Source: Xanthobacteraceae bacterium (GTDB taxonomy: Bacteria; Pseudomonadota; Alphaproteobacteria; Rhizobiales; Xanthobacteraceae). Taken from it: a stretch of 12,693 nt of DNA. The translations under genes were made by a program, and so were the position numbers. The stretch spans positions 1 to 12,693 of the forward strand of contig JASHSY010000401.1 of assembly GCA_030040825.1 (NCBI GenBank). The letters are read 5' to 3'. Shown here in pieces: positions 6,499 through 12,693 of the stretch (position 1 is its first letter; each line of letters starts with the position of its first letter). A model generated the notes under the pieces. The model saw only the letters and a program-made list of their open reading frames with translations. It did no database searches and was not told where the DNA came from.

Positions 6499-7635
6499 AT
6501 GGACAATATTTGGTTTCAATCGGCGCTGTGGATGTTTTTGGCGCTGATCGCCGCCTTCGGTTCGCTCTACATCACGATCTCTGCCGCCTTGTTCGAAATC
6601 GTGGTGGGTGCGATCGCCGGCAACACGGTCGGATTGCCGCTCACTCCTTGGATCAATTACATCGCGAGCTTCGGCGCGATCGTGCTGACGTTCCTTGCTG
6701 GTACGGATATCGATCCGCACGTGGTGAAAAAAAACTTCGCATCCTGCATGACGATCGGTCTGATGGGCTTCTTCGCCCCTTATGTCGGTTGTCTCTTGCT
6801 GGCGCATTACGGCCTCGGCTGGCCGTGGCCGCAGGCGCAGATCGGCGGCATCGCGCTATCGACGACGTCTGTCGCGGTCGTTTATGCAGTGATGGTTGAA
6901 ACCGGCTACAACCGTACCGACCTGGGCAAGATTATCCTCGCCGCCTGTTTTATCAACGATATCGGCACCGTTCTGGCGCTCGGTCTGGTCTTCGCGAACT
7001 ACAATATGTATCTGCTGATTTTCGCCTTTGTTACCATCGTCGTCGTTGCGGCGCTCCCTTGGGTCGTGCCGTGGGTATTCGCGCGCATCGGCGGACGAGC
7101 GAGCGAGCCGGAAATCAAGCTTTTGTTCCTGATCTTGTTCGCTCTCGGCGGCCTCGCCAATCTCGGCAAGAGCGAAGCCGTATTGCCGGCCTACCTGGTC
7201 GGGATGGCGCTTGCGCCGTTTTTCATGGGCAACAAAGAGTTGCAGCTGCGCCTGCGCGCGATCTGCTTCGCTTTTCTGACACCGTTCTACTTCCTCAAGG
7301 CGGGGTCTTTGATCCAGGCCAGCGCGCTTGTCACCGGCGCCGGACTCATTGGTCTTTTTCTTCTAGTCAAGATGGCCACAAAATTCACCGGCATTCTCCC
7401 GCTGACGCGCTATTTCAAATTCGAGCCGCGCGAGGGAATGTATACGACGTTGATGATGTCGACCGGCCTGACCTTCGGATCGATCTCGGCGCTGTTCGGC
7501 TTCACCAACCACATCATTGATCAGACCCAATACACCGTGCTGATCACGGCTGTCGTCGGCAGTGCCGTCGTACCGACTCTTATCGCGCAAGTCTGGTTTC
7601 AGCCGAAGTTCGAGCCGCTGGAGGAGGATGCCTGA
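6499..7635 (+). CDS. CPA-type cation/proton (probable fluoride-responsive) antiporter
   Basis: A 378-residue integral membrane protein with about 11-13 hydrophobic segments and almost no soluble tail. It fits the monovalent cation:proton antiporter superfamily: a helix-4-like FLAGTDIDP (69-73), STTSVAVVYAV (121-131) and the helix-5-like FINDIG with the transport Asn153-Asp154 pair. Antiporters of this superfamily are among the known gene classes under fluoride riboswitches, and may export fluoride or correct pH/ion balance when HF brings protons in; substrate is not readable from sequence. ATG 6499 was chosen because AGGAGG (6484-6489) stands nine bases before it. In-frame ATGs at 6481 and 6490 overlap that site, and a GTG at 6463 abuts the terminator T-run. 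Confidence 0.88.
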   Translation: MDNIWFQSALWMFLALIAAFGSLYITISAALFEIVVGAIAGNTVGLPLTPWINYIASFGAIVLTFLAGTDIDPHVVKKNFASCMTIGLMGFFAPYVGCLLLAHYGLGWPWPQAQIGGIALSTTSVAVVYAVMVETGYNRTDLGKIILAACFINDIGTVLALGLVFANYNMYLLIFAFVTIVVVAALPWVVPWVFARIGGRASEPEIKLLFLILFALGGLANLGKSEAVLPAYLVGMALAPFFMGNKELQLRLRAICFAFLTPFYFLKAGSLIQASALVTGAGLIGLFLLVKMATKFTGILPLTRYFKFEPREGMYTTLMMSTGLTFGSISALFGFTNHIIDQTQYTVLITAVVGSAVVPTLIAQVWFQPKFEPLEEDA

Positions 7636-7830
7636 CGGCTGCGAGTACAATGCCGAAAATGACTGCCGCATTCGCGCGGTGGGGCGTTGCGCCAACGCAT
7701 CGCCGCAACCTGATACATCCGCAACCATTTGACGGAAACCCATCCAGCGCGTGCGGAACAACCGGCAACCGCTGCCGCCCGCGCGGCGTTATCACGGCGA
7801 TTACCCAGTCGGAAAAATTGGAGCGATCGA
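7636..7830. other. Intergenic spacer, nothing recognised
   Basis: No gene or terminator is recognised between the antiporter stop and the CsbD-like microgene. An in-frame ATG at 7729 would lengthen the microgene, but the added residues (rich in Ala/Arg/Pro) look non-coding, and the better ribosome binding site is at 7820-7823. Confidence 0.4.
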
Positions 7831-7932
7831 ATGGGCCGGGAATATATTCGAGGCGCAGCCGACAAGGCGAAAGGCGAGGCGCACAACATCGCCGGCGACG
7901 TGAAGGACGCCGCGCGCGACCTCACCAAGTAA
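7831..7932 (+). CDS. Half-length CsbD-like stress microprotein
   Basis: A 33-residue, highly charged, probably amphipathic helical peptide (MGREYIRGAADKAKGEAHN..., ending DVKDAARDLTK). The pattern I-x-G-A-A-x-K-A-x-G-x-A, then GDVKDA, matches one of the two repeat halves of CsbD-family general stress proteins, which are usually about 60-70 residues. GGAG at 7820-7823 stands seven bases before the ATG, and a strong terminator follows 24 bases after the stop, so it looks like a complete, independently transcribed small gene rather than a fragment. The function of the family is unknown beyond stress induction. The homology rests on a short stretch, so another small amphipathic protein cannot be excluded. 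Confidence 0.6.
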   Translation: MGREYIRGAADKAKGEAHNIAGDVKDAARDLTK

Positions 7933-7956
7933 CGCCGAACGCACAAAAGCATGCAT

Positions 7957-7988
7957 AAAAGCCGCCCAAACGGGCGGCTTTTATTTTT
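7957..7988 (+). terminator. Strong intrinsic terminator, probably bidirectional
   Basis: AAAAGCCGCCC (7957-7967), loop AAAC, GGGCGGCTTTT (7972-7982): eleven perfect pairs, then ATTTTT. The A-run on the left arm makes it usable on the minus strand too, where it lies just after the oxygenase gene. Confidence 0.92.
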
Positions 7989-8000
7989 GGCGTGTGTTGC

Positions 8001-9146
8001 TCAGCCGGCGCGTTGCGTCAAGGTTTGTTCGGGAAACAGTCGATCGGATTCGACGGCATACTGCGCCGCCGATTGGTGCAGCCGCGCGTTATTGCTTTCG
8101 CGCAACGCCGCATCGGCCTCGCCATATAGAAAGGCGAGGAAAGCGTAGCGCTGGCCGCGCGTCACCGGCGTAACTTGGTGCAGCGCGCCGCAGGAAAACA
8201 CCAGCGCGCCGCCGTGCGGCGCGCGGTAGGTTCGGCTGCCGAATTCCGGCAGCACCAGATCGCAGCCGTCGAAATCCTTGTTGAGGTTGATCGACACGGC
8301 AAAACGCCGGTGCTGTGCGCCGACATTGACGTTGTCGCGGTGCCGGTAGAAATGGCCGCCGACGGCGCTGTCGTAGCAAGCGACGATGTAGCGATCCATG
8401 CGCGTCGCCTGGAACTGGAAAAACCGTTCGATGGCCGGAACGAGCCGGCGGACGACCTGGCTGCGGATCGCCTCGCGCAGCTGTGGATGGGCGACGACGA
8501 GATCGTTGCGTCGCTTGAGCCGATAATCGACCACCTTGGTGGTCTTGCCCTCGACGTCAAACAAAAAACCGGAATCCTTGCCGCCAATCTGGTCGTAGAA
8601 ACGCACGAGCGTGTCACAGAGCGAAAAGTCGAATACGCGCGGCAGCACCAGGACCGGCGCGGTGAGCGCAACGCCGGCGGAATCGTCTACTGCTGGCAGG
8701 CTACGCAGCACGTTGCGGACAGTCTCGGCGTGGCCGTCGGAGTGATCCCAGGGGATGTTGGCTACCGCCCGTAACATCGGATCGAGCACGACGGTCCGCG
8801 GCATGTCGGCGGCGCCGAAGGTGCGGGCGATGGCGCCATCGTAGTCGGCGAGGAACGCCGTCGCTGCGCCGCTGCGTCTCAAATATGGCGCCGGATCGTC
8901 CGGGGGTGCCGCGAGCACCCCGTAAAAAGTGATGTGCTCTTCTTCAAACAGCTCGGCGCAGCGAAACAGCTCGGCCAGTTCCTGCTCTGCGCGAGCGTTT
9001 GCCGGCTCGCCGAGGAAAGACAGCACGACCCAGCGGCCGGCGGCGACCGAGAGCGAGAAGGAGCCTTCGCCGATCAGCGGTGCGCTGAACCACGGGACGG
9101 GATCGCCAAGGACGATGCCGGATGCGCCGCTTCTCGTGTCTTCCAT
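8001..9146 (-). CDS. Redoxin-like domain fused to a 2OG-Fe(II) oxygenase
   Basis: A 381-residue two-domain protein. Residues ~10-150 have a peroxiredoxin/AhpC-TSA-like fold pattern (LGDPVPWFSAPLIGEG, RWVVLSFLGEPANARAEQEL, ITFYGVLAAPPDD, TFGAADMPRTVVLDPMLR), but the position of the peroxidatic cysteine is occupied by Ala/Asn residues, so the domain is probably not a peroxidase. Residues ~165-345 form a prolyl-4-hydroxylase-type double-stranded beta-helix: iron ligands His269 and Asp271 (FYRHRDN) and His323 (ALHQVTPV), with Arg333 ten residues on to bind 2-oxoglutarate. Such enzymes hydroxylate protein or peptide side chains, often proline. No signal peptide is seen. The gene diverges from a TPR-ATP-grasp gene across an 89-base gap, suggesting shared control and perhaps a shared substrate. 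Confidence 0.85.
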   Translation of the reverse strand: MEDTRSGASGIVLGDPVPWFSAPLIGEGSFSLSVAAGRWVVLSFLGEPANARAEQELAELFRCAELFEEEHITFYGVLAAPPDDPAPYLRRSGAATAFLADYDGAIARTFGAADMPRTVVLDPMLRAVANIPWDHSDGHAETVRNVLRSLPAVDDSAGVALTAPVLVLPRVFDFSLCDTLVRFYDQIGGKDSGFLFDVEGKTTKVVDYRLKRRNDLVVAHPQLREAIRSQVVRRLVPAIERFFQFQATRMDRYIVACYDSAVGGHFYRHRDNVNVGAQHRRFAVSINLNKDFDGCDLVLPEFGSRTYRAPHGGALVFSCGALHQVTPVTRGQRYAFLAFLYGEADAALRESNNARLHQSAAQYAVESDRLFPEQTLTQRAG

Positions 9147-9235
9147 GATGATGTTTTGCCTGCGCTGCGTGAGAGTGCATCTTTCGCCGTTATGGTAAAT
9201 TTTATTCTAATATCGGCCGATCCGATTCGCTTTAA
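9147..9235. promoter_or_regulatory. Divergent promoter region, oxygenase / TPR-ATP-grasp
   Basis: This 89-base gap must hold control signals for both genes. It has a marked AT-rich core (9191-9213, including TAAATTTTATTCTAATAT) in an otherwise GC-rich setting. No clear -35/-10 pair or operator is assigned. Confidence 0.35.
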
Positions 9236-10717
9236 ATGGCGCAAATGGGAGCGCGGATCGCCGTGACCGATCATTCGCTGGGGACGACGCGCCGGCTCCG
9301 TCTGGCCGAGCTCGAACGCTCGCTCGCGCAAAATTCGGATTCCGCAGAGTTGTTGTTCGAGCGCGCCAGCCTTTTCCGCGAAGATGGCCGCTTCGAGGAG
9401 GCCAAGCGCGATTATCTCGAATTGCTGCGCCGCGCGCCGACCGACTTCGGTGCGCTCAACGATTTCGGTACGCTTGTTCTCGACGCCGGATATAAGTCGG
9501 CTGCGCGCTCATTATTCGGCGCCGCCGTCCGCCATCATCCGGACAATCCGCGCGGACGCGTCAACCTCGCCAACCTTTTGCTTGCCGTGGGCGAATTTGA
9601 CGAGGCGCGCAGTCACTTTGAGGCCGCCCTGCAGATCGATCCCGGCGATGTCCACGCCCACCGCGGCTTGGGCAACCTCCTTGCCGAACTAGGCGATGCA
9701 GCAGGGGCGCGCCGACACCGCGATCAGGCCTTCACCAATAATTTTTTGACGGTGTTGCCCTATCGCGGCGAGGGCGATGCGATTTCAGTGTTGTTGCTCG
9801 TTTCCGCGGCGGGCGGCAACATTCCGGTGCGTTCGATTCTCGACAACCGGCGATTCCAGACCACACTATTGGTGGCCGAATATGCCGATCCGGCGGTTGC
9901 ATTGCCGCCGCATGATCTCATCTTCAACAGCATCGGCGACGCGGACTTATGCCGCGAAGGATTGGAAGTGGCGGAGACGATTGTCGGCCGCTCCGACCGG
10001 CCGATCATCAATCATCCGTGCGCGGTGCGAAAAACCGGACGCACCGGCAACGTCAGGCGCCTGCGCGGGTTGCCAAATGTCGTTGTTCCCCGTATGGCCA
10101 CATTGCCGAAGCGGTCATTGACCGGGCCGGAAGGCGCTGCGTTCGCGGCAGAACACGGATTTGCATTTCCATTTCTTGTGCGCGCGCCCGGTTTCCATAC
10201 CGGCCGGCATTTCATCCGTGCCGAAAATCCACTTGCACTTGCCGCGGCGGCGGATTTTCCCGGCGAAGATTTGTGCCTGATCGAAGAACTCGATGCGCGC
10301 GACAGCGGTGGCTTTTTCCGCAAGCTTCGCGTCATGATCATCGACCGCAAAATCTATCCGCTGCATTTGGCAATCTCGCGGCATTGGAAAGTCCATTATT
10401 TCCGCGCCGACATGGCGGAATCGGCGGAGCACCGCGCGCACGACGCCGCGTTTTTGTCAGACATGGCAGGCACCGTCGGTGAGCGAGGGATGGCGGCGCT
10501 GGAGCGCATTAATGCTGCGCTCGATCTCGATTATTGCGGAATCGATTTTGCCGTCAGCCGCGACGGCGACATTCTGTTGTTCGAGGCGAATGCCACCATG
10601 GTCATGGTGCCGCTGTCGGACGATCCGAAGTGGGATTATCGACGCCCGGCCTTCGACAATGTCTTTGCCGCCGTGCGCCGCATGCTGGCGGATCGCGCGC
10701 GGAAGCTGCCGTGCTGA
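9236..10717 (+). CDS. TPR protein with C-terminal ATP-grasp ligase domain
   Basis: A 493-residue cytoplasmic protein. Residues ~36-165 form about four tetratricopeptide repeats (for example FEEAKRDYLELLRRAPTDFG and FDEARSHFEAALQIDPGDVH). A pre-ATP-grasp Rossmann-like domain follows (~183-290: DAISVLLLVSAAGG, PHDLIFNSIGDADLC, RPIINHPCAVRKTGR). The ATP-grasp domain is ~300-490, with PFLVRAPGFHTGRHF, CLIEELDARDSGGFFRKLRV, and the metal-binding GIDF...LLFEANATM element (Asp437, Glu450, Asn452). ATP-grasp enzymes join a carboxylate to an amine or similar group through an acyl phosphate; TPRs would recruit a protein or peptide. The substrate is unknown. Start: ATG 9236 lacks a ribosome binding site; in-frame GTG 9263 has GGGAG 11 bases before it and is a fair alternative. 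Confidence 0.82.
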   Translation: MAQMGARIAVTDHSLGTTRRLRLAELERSLAQNSDSAELLFERASLFREDGRFEEAKRDYLELLRRAPTDFGALNDFGTLVLDAGYKSAARSLFGAAVRHHPDNPRGRVNLANLLLAVGEFDEARSHFEAALQIDPGDVHAHRGLGNLLAELGDAAGARRHRDQAFTNNFLTVLPYRGEGDAISVLLLVSAAGGNIPVRSILDNRRFQTTLLVAEYADPAVALPPHDLIFNSIGDADLCREGLEVAETIVGRSDRPIINHPCAVRKTGRTGNVRRLRGLPNVVVPRMATLPKRSLTGPEGAAFAAEHGFAFPFLVRAPGFHTGRHFIRAENPLALAAAADFPGEDLCLIEELDARDSGGFFRKLRVMIIDRKIYPLHLAISRHWKVHYFRADMAESAEHRAHDAAFLSDMAGTVGERGMAALERINAALDLDYCGIDFAVSRDGDILLFEANATMVMVPLSDDPKWDYRRPAFDNVFAAVRRMLADRARKLPC

Positions 10718-10766
10718 AGCAAGCTTGCTGAAATCAGCGGAGGCCGCGTTGTCGCATTTCCAACAT

Positions 10767-11600
10767 TCAGGTCGAGCGGGCGCCGGTTTTAACGATTGAC
10801 CCGACATGCTGGCCGCGTAGCGCGGCGGTGAGGCGGCCCGGCTCGAGTCCGTTCACGACCTGCACGCGGTCGATATGGCGTGCGGTCGCCATGACCTCCA
10901 GGAGCGCCCGGTCGAACGGCAGCGTGCCCTTCAGCTTCGCGAGCTCGGTAGCGCTCGTTTCGCGGAGCAACTGTGCCTGTTTTCCGTCCGGTCCCTTGGG
11001 ATCGGTGGTGTACACCCCGTCCACGTCCTCGACGATTGTGAGGCCGGCCGCGCCAAGCGCGTCGGCGAGCAGAAATGCGCCGGTGTCGGCCCGGTGAGGC
11101 GGGATGCGCGAGGTCGGAAACTCGTGGTGATGATACGGAGGAAAGGCGCTGCCGACGACCGCCCGGGTCGCGGTGAGGTGAATGGCGAGCTGGTTCGCGA
11201 TGGTCGGGCGCTCGACATAGGAGACACCCTCCGACGCGAGCAGAAGCGCGAGTATGTGGCCATTCTGGCCGGCCTCGCTCGCTGCGAGCGGGGCAAGCGA
11301 ACCGACCGGCAGCCCGAGATCAAGGCCGACGCTGTAGACGTGGCGTGCGCGCAGGCCTGCGCCGGTCAGAATGAGCAAACGGTGCTCAGGCAGAAGAGAG
11401 CGGATTTCTTCCACCAGCGGCAGGATCGCATCCGCCCCACGATCCATGATGGAACGGCCGCCGATCTTCACGACCTGCAGCCAGGGCAGGAGCCGGATTG
11501 GAGTCTTGTCAGCGACCGGGCGCGTGAGCTTGGCGTCCAGCAGAGTTTGGCGCGCAAGCGGCGAGGCGACATGCTTGATTTCGTTGGGGGCGTCGGCCAT
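10767..11600 (-). CDS. mosA: Molybdenum storage protein subunit alpha (MosA)
   Basis: A 277-residue protein of the amino-acid-kinase/UMP-kinase fold. From memory it aligns almost end to end with Azotobacter vinelandii MosA: IKHV...SPLARQTL, RLLPWLQVVKIGG, LLILTGAG, GLPVGSLAPLAASEAGQNGH, and the PPYHHHEFP loop at 155-161. MoSto is a hetero-hexameric cage that uses ATP to pack tens to about a hundred molybdenum atoms as polyoxomolybdate. Glu130, His141 and His157 here appear to match the cluster-binding Glu129, His140 and His156 of the Azotobacter subunit, with one inserted residue (GGRSIMD) explaining the offset. ATG 11600 aligns with the known N-terminus; an in-frame GTG at 11609 would add three residues. 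It lies 13 bases after mosB in one operon. Confidence 0.93.
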   Translation of the reverse strand: MADAPNEIKHVASPLARQTLLDAKLTRPVADKTPIRLLPWLQVVKIGGRSIMDRGADAILPLVEEIRSLLPEHRLLILTGAGLRARHVYSVGLDLGLPVGSLAPLAASEAGQNGHILALLLASEGVSYVERPTIANQLAIHLTATRAVVGSAFPPYHHHEFPTSRIPPHRADTGAFLLADALGAAGLTIVEDVDGVYTTDPKGPDGKQAQLLRETSATELAKLKGTLPFDRALLEVMATARHIDRVQVVNGLEPGRLTAALRGQHVGSIVKTGARST

Positions 11601-11613
11601 TGCGGTCACTCTC

Positions 11614-12426
11614 TCAGCTCGCGGTGATGATGGTGCCGACGTGCTCGCCGGCGAGTGCGCGGGTCAGATTGCCGGGGACGAGTCCATTTACGACCTGTAC
11701 CTGGCGGATGTGGCGCGCCGATTTGAGCAGATCGAGAACTGTGAACTCGAGGATCGAGTCGTCCAGCCCATTCGCCCGCATCTCGGTCACCGAGATTTTT
11801 GGGATGAATGTGGCGCCCTTCGAGGTCTTCGGGTTCGCGGCGTAGAGACCGTTCTCATCCTTGACGTAGATCATCGCCTTGCAGCCGAACTGCTCGGCGA
11901 CAAGAAAGCATCCGGCGTCGGTGCGGTAAGGCGGAATGACGCTGGTGGAAGCCGGGAGCATCCAAAGACCGTAGGGCGGCATGCCGCTGAAGACCACGCC
12001 GTTCACCTCGGCGAGGTAGAGCGGGACTGCCGATAGCCCGGCGCCGTCAACTGCGGAGATACCGTACTTCGCGAGGAGTTGCCCCAGCATCGCGGCGTTT
12101 TGATCGGCAACCGAGGCGCCGAGTTGCGAAAGGACGCCTGCCGGCAGGCCGAGCCCAGCCGCGATCGAGTAAAGGTGCCGAGCCCGGGTGCCTGCGCCGG
12201 TCCCGATCAATAGCTTGTGGGCCTTGCGGGCGGCGACAATCTCGTCCACGAGCGGGTAGACCGCCGCACGGCCGCGGTCGATGATGCTCTGTCCGCCGAT
12301 CTTGATCACTGTCGCGTCCGGCAGGATCCGGAAGTCCGTCGCCGAGTCCGCCGCCGCCTGGAGCTGCGCATCGGTCAGCGATCGCTGCATGAGGAGCGAT
12401 TCAAGTTCCCCTTTCGGATTCGCCAT
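11614..12426 (-). CDS. mosB: Molybdenum storage protein subunit beta (MosB)
   Basis: A 270-residue paralogue of the alpha subunit and the first gene of the operon. It closely follows the Azotobacter beta subunit as I remember it: LLMQRSLTD near residue 12, ILPDATVIKIGGQSIIDRGR (35-54), HKLLIGTGAGTRARHLYS, VADQNAAMLGQLLAK, VVFSGMPPY, VIPPYRTDAGCF and the C-terminal EHVGTIITAS. The glycine-rich KIGG and GTGAG loops bind ATP phosphates in this fold. The protein assembles with MosA in an (alpha-beta)3 cage for molybdate storage, a reserve for nitrogenase or other molybdenum enzymes. ATG 12426 is preceded by AAGGAAGG at seven-base spacing, and the resulting length equals the Azotobacter protein. 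Upstream in-frame codons to 12510 are not needed. Confidence 0.93.
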   Translation of the reverse strand: MANPKGELESLLMQRSLTDAQLQAAADSATDFRILPDATVIKIGGQSIIDRGRAAVYPLVDEIVAARKAHKLLIGTGAGTRARHLYSIAAGLGLPAGVLSQLGASVADQNAAMLGQLLAKYGISAVDGAGLSAVPLYLAEVNGVVFSGMPPYGLWMLPASTSVIPPYRTDAGCFLVAEQFGCKAMIYVKDENGLYAANPKTSKGATFIPKISVTEMRANGLDDSILEFTVLDLLKSARHIRQVQVVNGLVPGNLTRALAGEHVGTIITAS

Positions 12427-12615
12427 GGCGCGGCCTTCCTTTCGTTCGATCGCTTCCAATGGTCCGAAAAGGGGCCATTGACAAGGTGCATTCGCCAGAC
12501 GGTGGGGCAACGTCCACAGGGCGTCATTACGACCGATTTGGCCGATATTGGCAGCGAGACTAGACCGGCCCCCGCCCCGCGCGATGGAAATGCCGCTTGC
12601 GCCGTCGCGAAAATT
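12427..12615. promoter_or_regulatory. Upstream region of mosBA
   Basis: This stretch should carry the mosBA promoter on the minus strand unless the operon extends further upstream. I looked for a sigma-54 site (TGGC-N7-TTGC) and for a ModE-type AT-rich palindrome and saw neither; TGGCGAATGCACCTTGT (about 12482-12498 read in reverse) has the wrong spacing for sigma-54. Confidence 0.3.
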
Positions 12616-12693
12616 TCAGCGAATCCGTTCAATCCTTTGAGCGCGCAAGGGCCCCGGCTCGAAGGGATCGCCGAAATACTGGGTCTCCCGGGC
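12616..12693 (-). CDS. Possible C-terminal end of an upstream gene
   Basis: A minus-strand frame is open from the window edge to TGA 12616-12618 and encodes 25 residues beginning ARETQYFGDPFEPGPLR and ending RIERIR. The mix of residues looks more like real protein than a random GC-rich frame, and it is co-directional with mosBA 190 bases away. The family is not recognised and the stretch is too short to be sure. Confidence 0.3.
   Translation of the reverse strand, partial: ARETQYFGDPFEPGPLRAQRIERIR

Noticed and set aside
6081..6506. Minus-strand frame of 141 codons across the crcB-antiporter gap
   Set aside because: It covers the riboswitch and both terminators in antisense and overlaps crcB; no domain is seen.
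10718..10729. Palindrome AGCAAGCTTGCT between the converging ATP-grasp and mosA genes, considered as terminator
   Set aside because: It has no loop and no T-run; it is a short self-complementary word containing a HindIII-type site.
10875..11627. Plus-strand frame of 250 codons
   Set aside because: Antisense to mosA, whose identity is certain.
12482..12498. Sigma-54-like promoter upstream of mosB
   Set aside because: The TGGC and TTGT elements are nine bases apart instead of seven, and the second element is off consensus.
12375..12632. Minus-strand frame of 85 codons overlapping the mosB start
   Set aside because: It runs into mosB in another frame and has no recognisable sequence.
1..12693. 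CRISPR array, tRNA, rRNA or insertion sequence
   Set aside because: No regularly spaced repeats, no tRNA-like cloverleaf sequence, no rRNA segments and no transposase-like frame were seen.

Overview
The window is GC-rich DNA (my impression, not counted) with the gene style of an alphaproteobacterium, most likely Hyphomicrobiales (Bradyrhizobium/Xanthobacter/Rhodopseudomonas-like). Pointers are a coxDEF-type gene trio, a rhizobial-type palindromic repeat, a BamA-like outer-membrane protein and a molybdenum storage protein operon that is typical of nitrogen-fixing proteobacteria. The genus is an inference.

Layout. (1) 1-2723, plus strand: the 3' end of a MoxR/CoxD-like AAA+ ATPase, a CoxE-like VWA protein and a CoxF/XdhC-family protein, closely packed. 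These are maturation factors for a molybdenum hydroxylase whose structural genes should lie upstream of the window. The first ~40 codons of the VWA gene are a palindromic repeat element. (2) 2724-2931: a gene-free spacer that starts with a second copy of the last 27 bases of the next gene. (3) 2932-5256, minus strand: a five-POTRA BamA/Omp85 protein at a non-standard locus. (4) 5409-7635: a fluoride-resistance module. crcB and a DUF190 gene are on the minus strand. Diverging on the plus strand, a fluoride riboswitch precedes a CPA-type antiporter. The leader has two consecutive terminator hairpins that look linked by an alternative pairing. (5) 7831-7988: a 33-codon CsbD-like microgene with a strong terminator. 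(6) 8001-10717: a divergent pair, a redoxin-2OG-Fe(II) oxygenase fusion (minus) and a TPR-ATP-grasp protein (plus), a possible uncharacterised modification system. (7) 10767-12426, minus strand: mosB then mosA, the two subunits of the molybdate-storing MoSto protein. (8) 12616-12693: a possible C-terminal end of another minus-strand gene.

How the parts fit: both ends concern molybdenum (enzyme maturation, metal storage). The centre handles fluoride stress, with a channel (CrcB) and a predicted riboswitch-controlled antiporter as two export routes. The strongest candidates for something new are the tandem-terminator fluoride leader (6362-6462) and the oxygenase/ATP-grasp pair (8001-10717).
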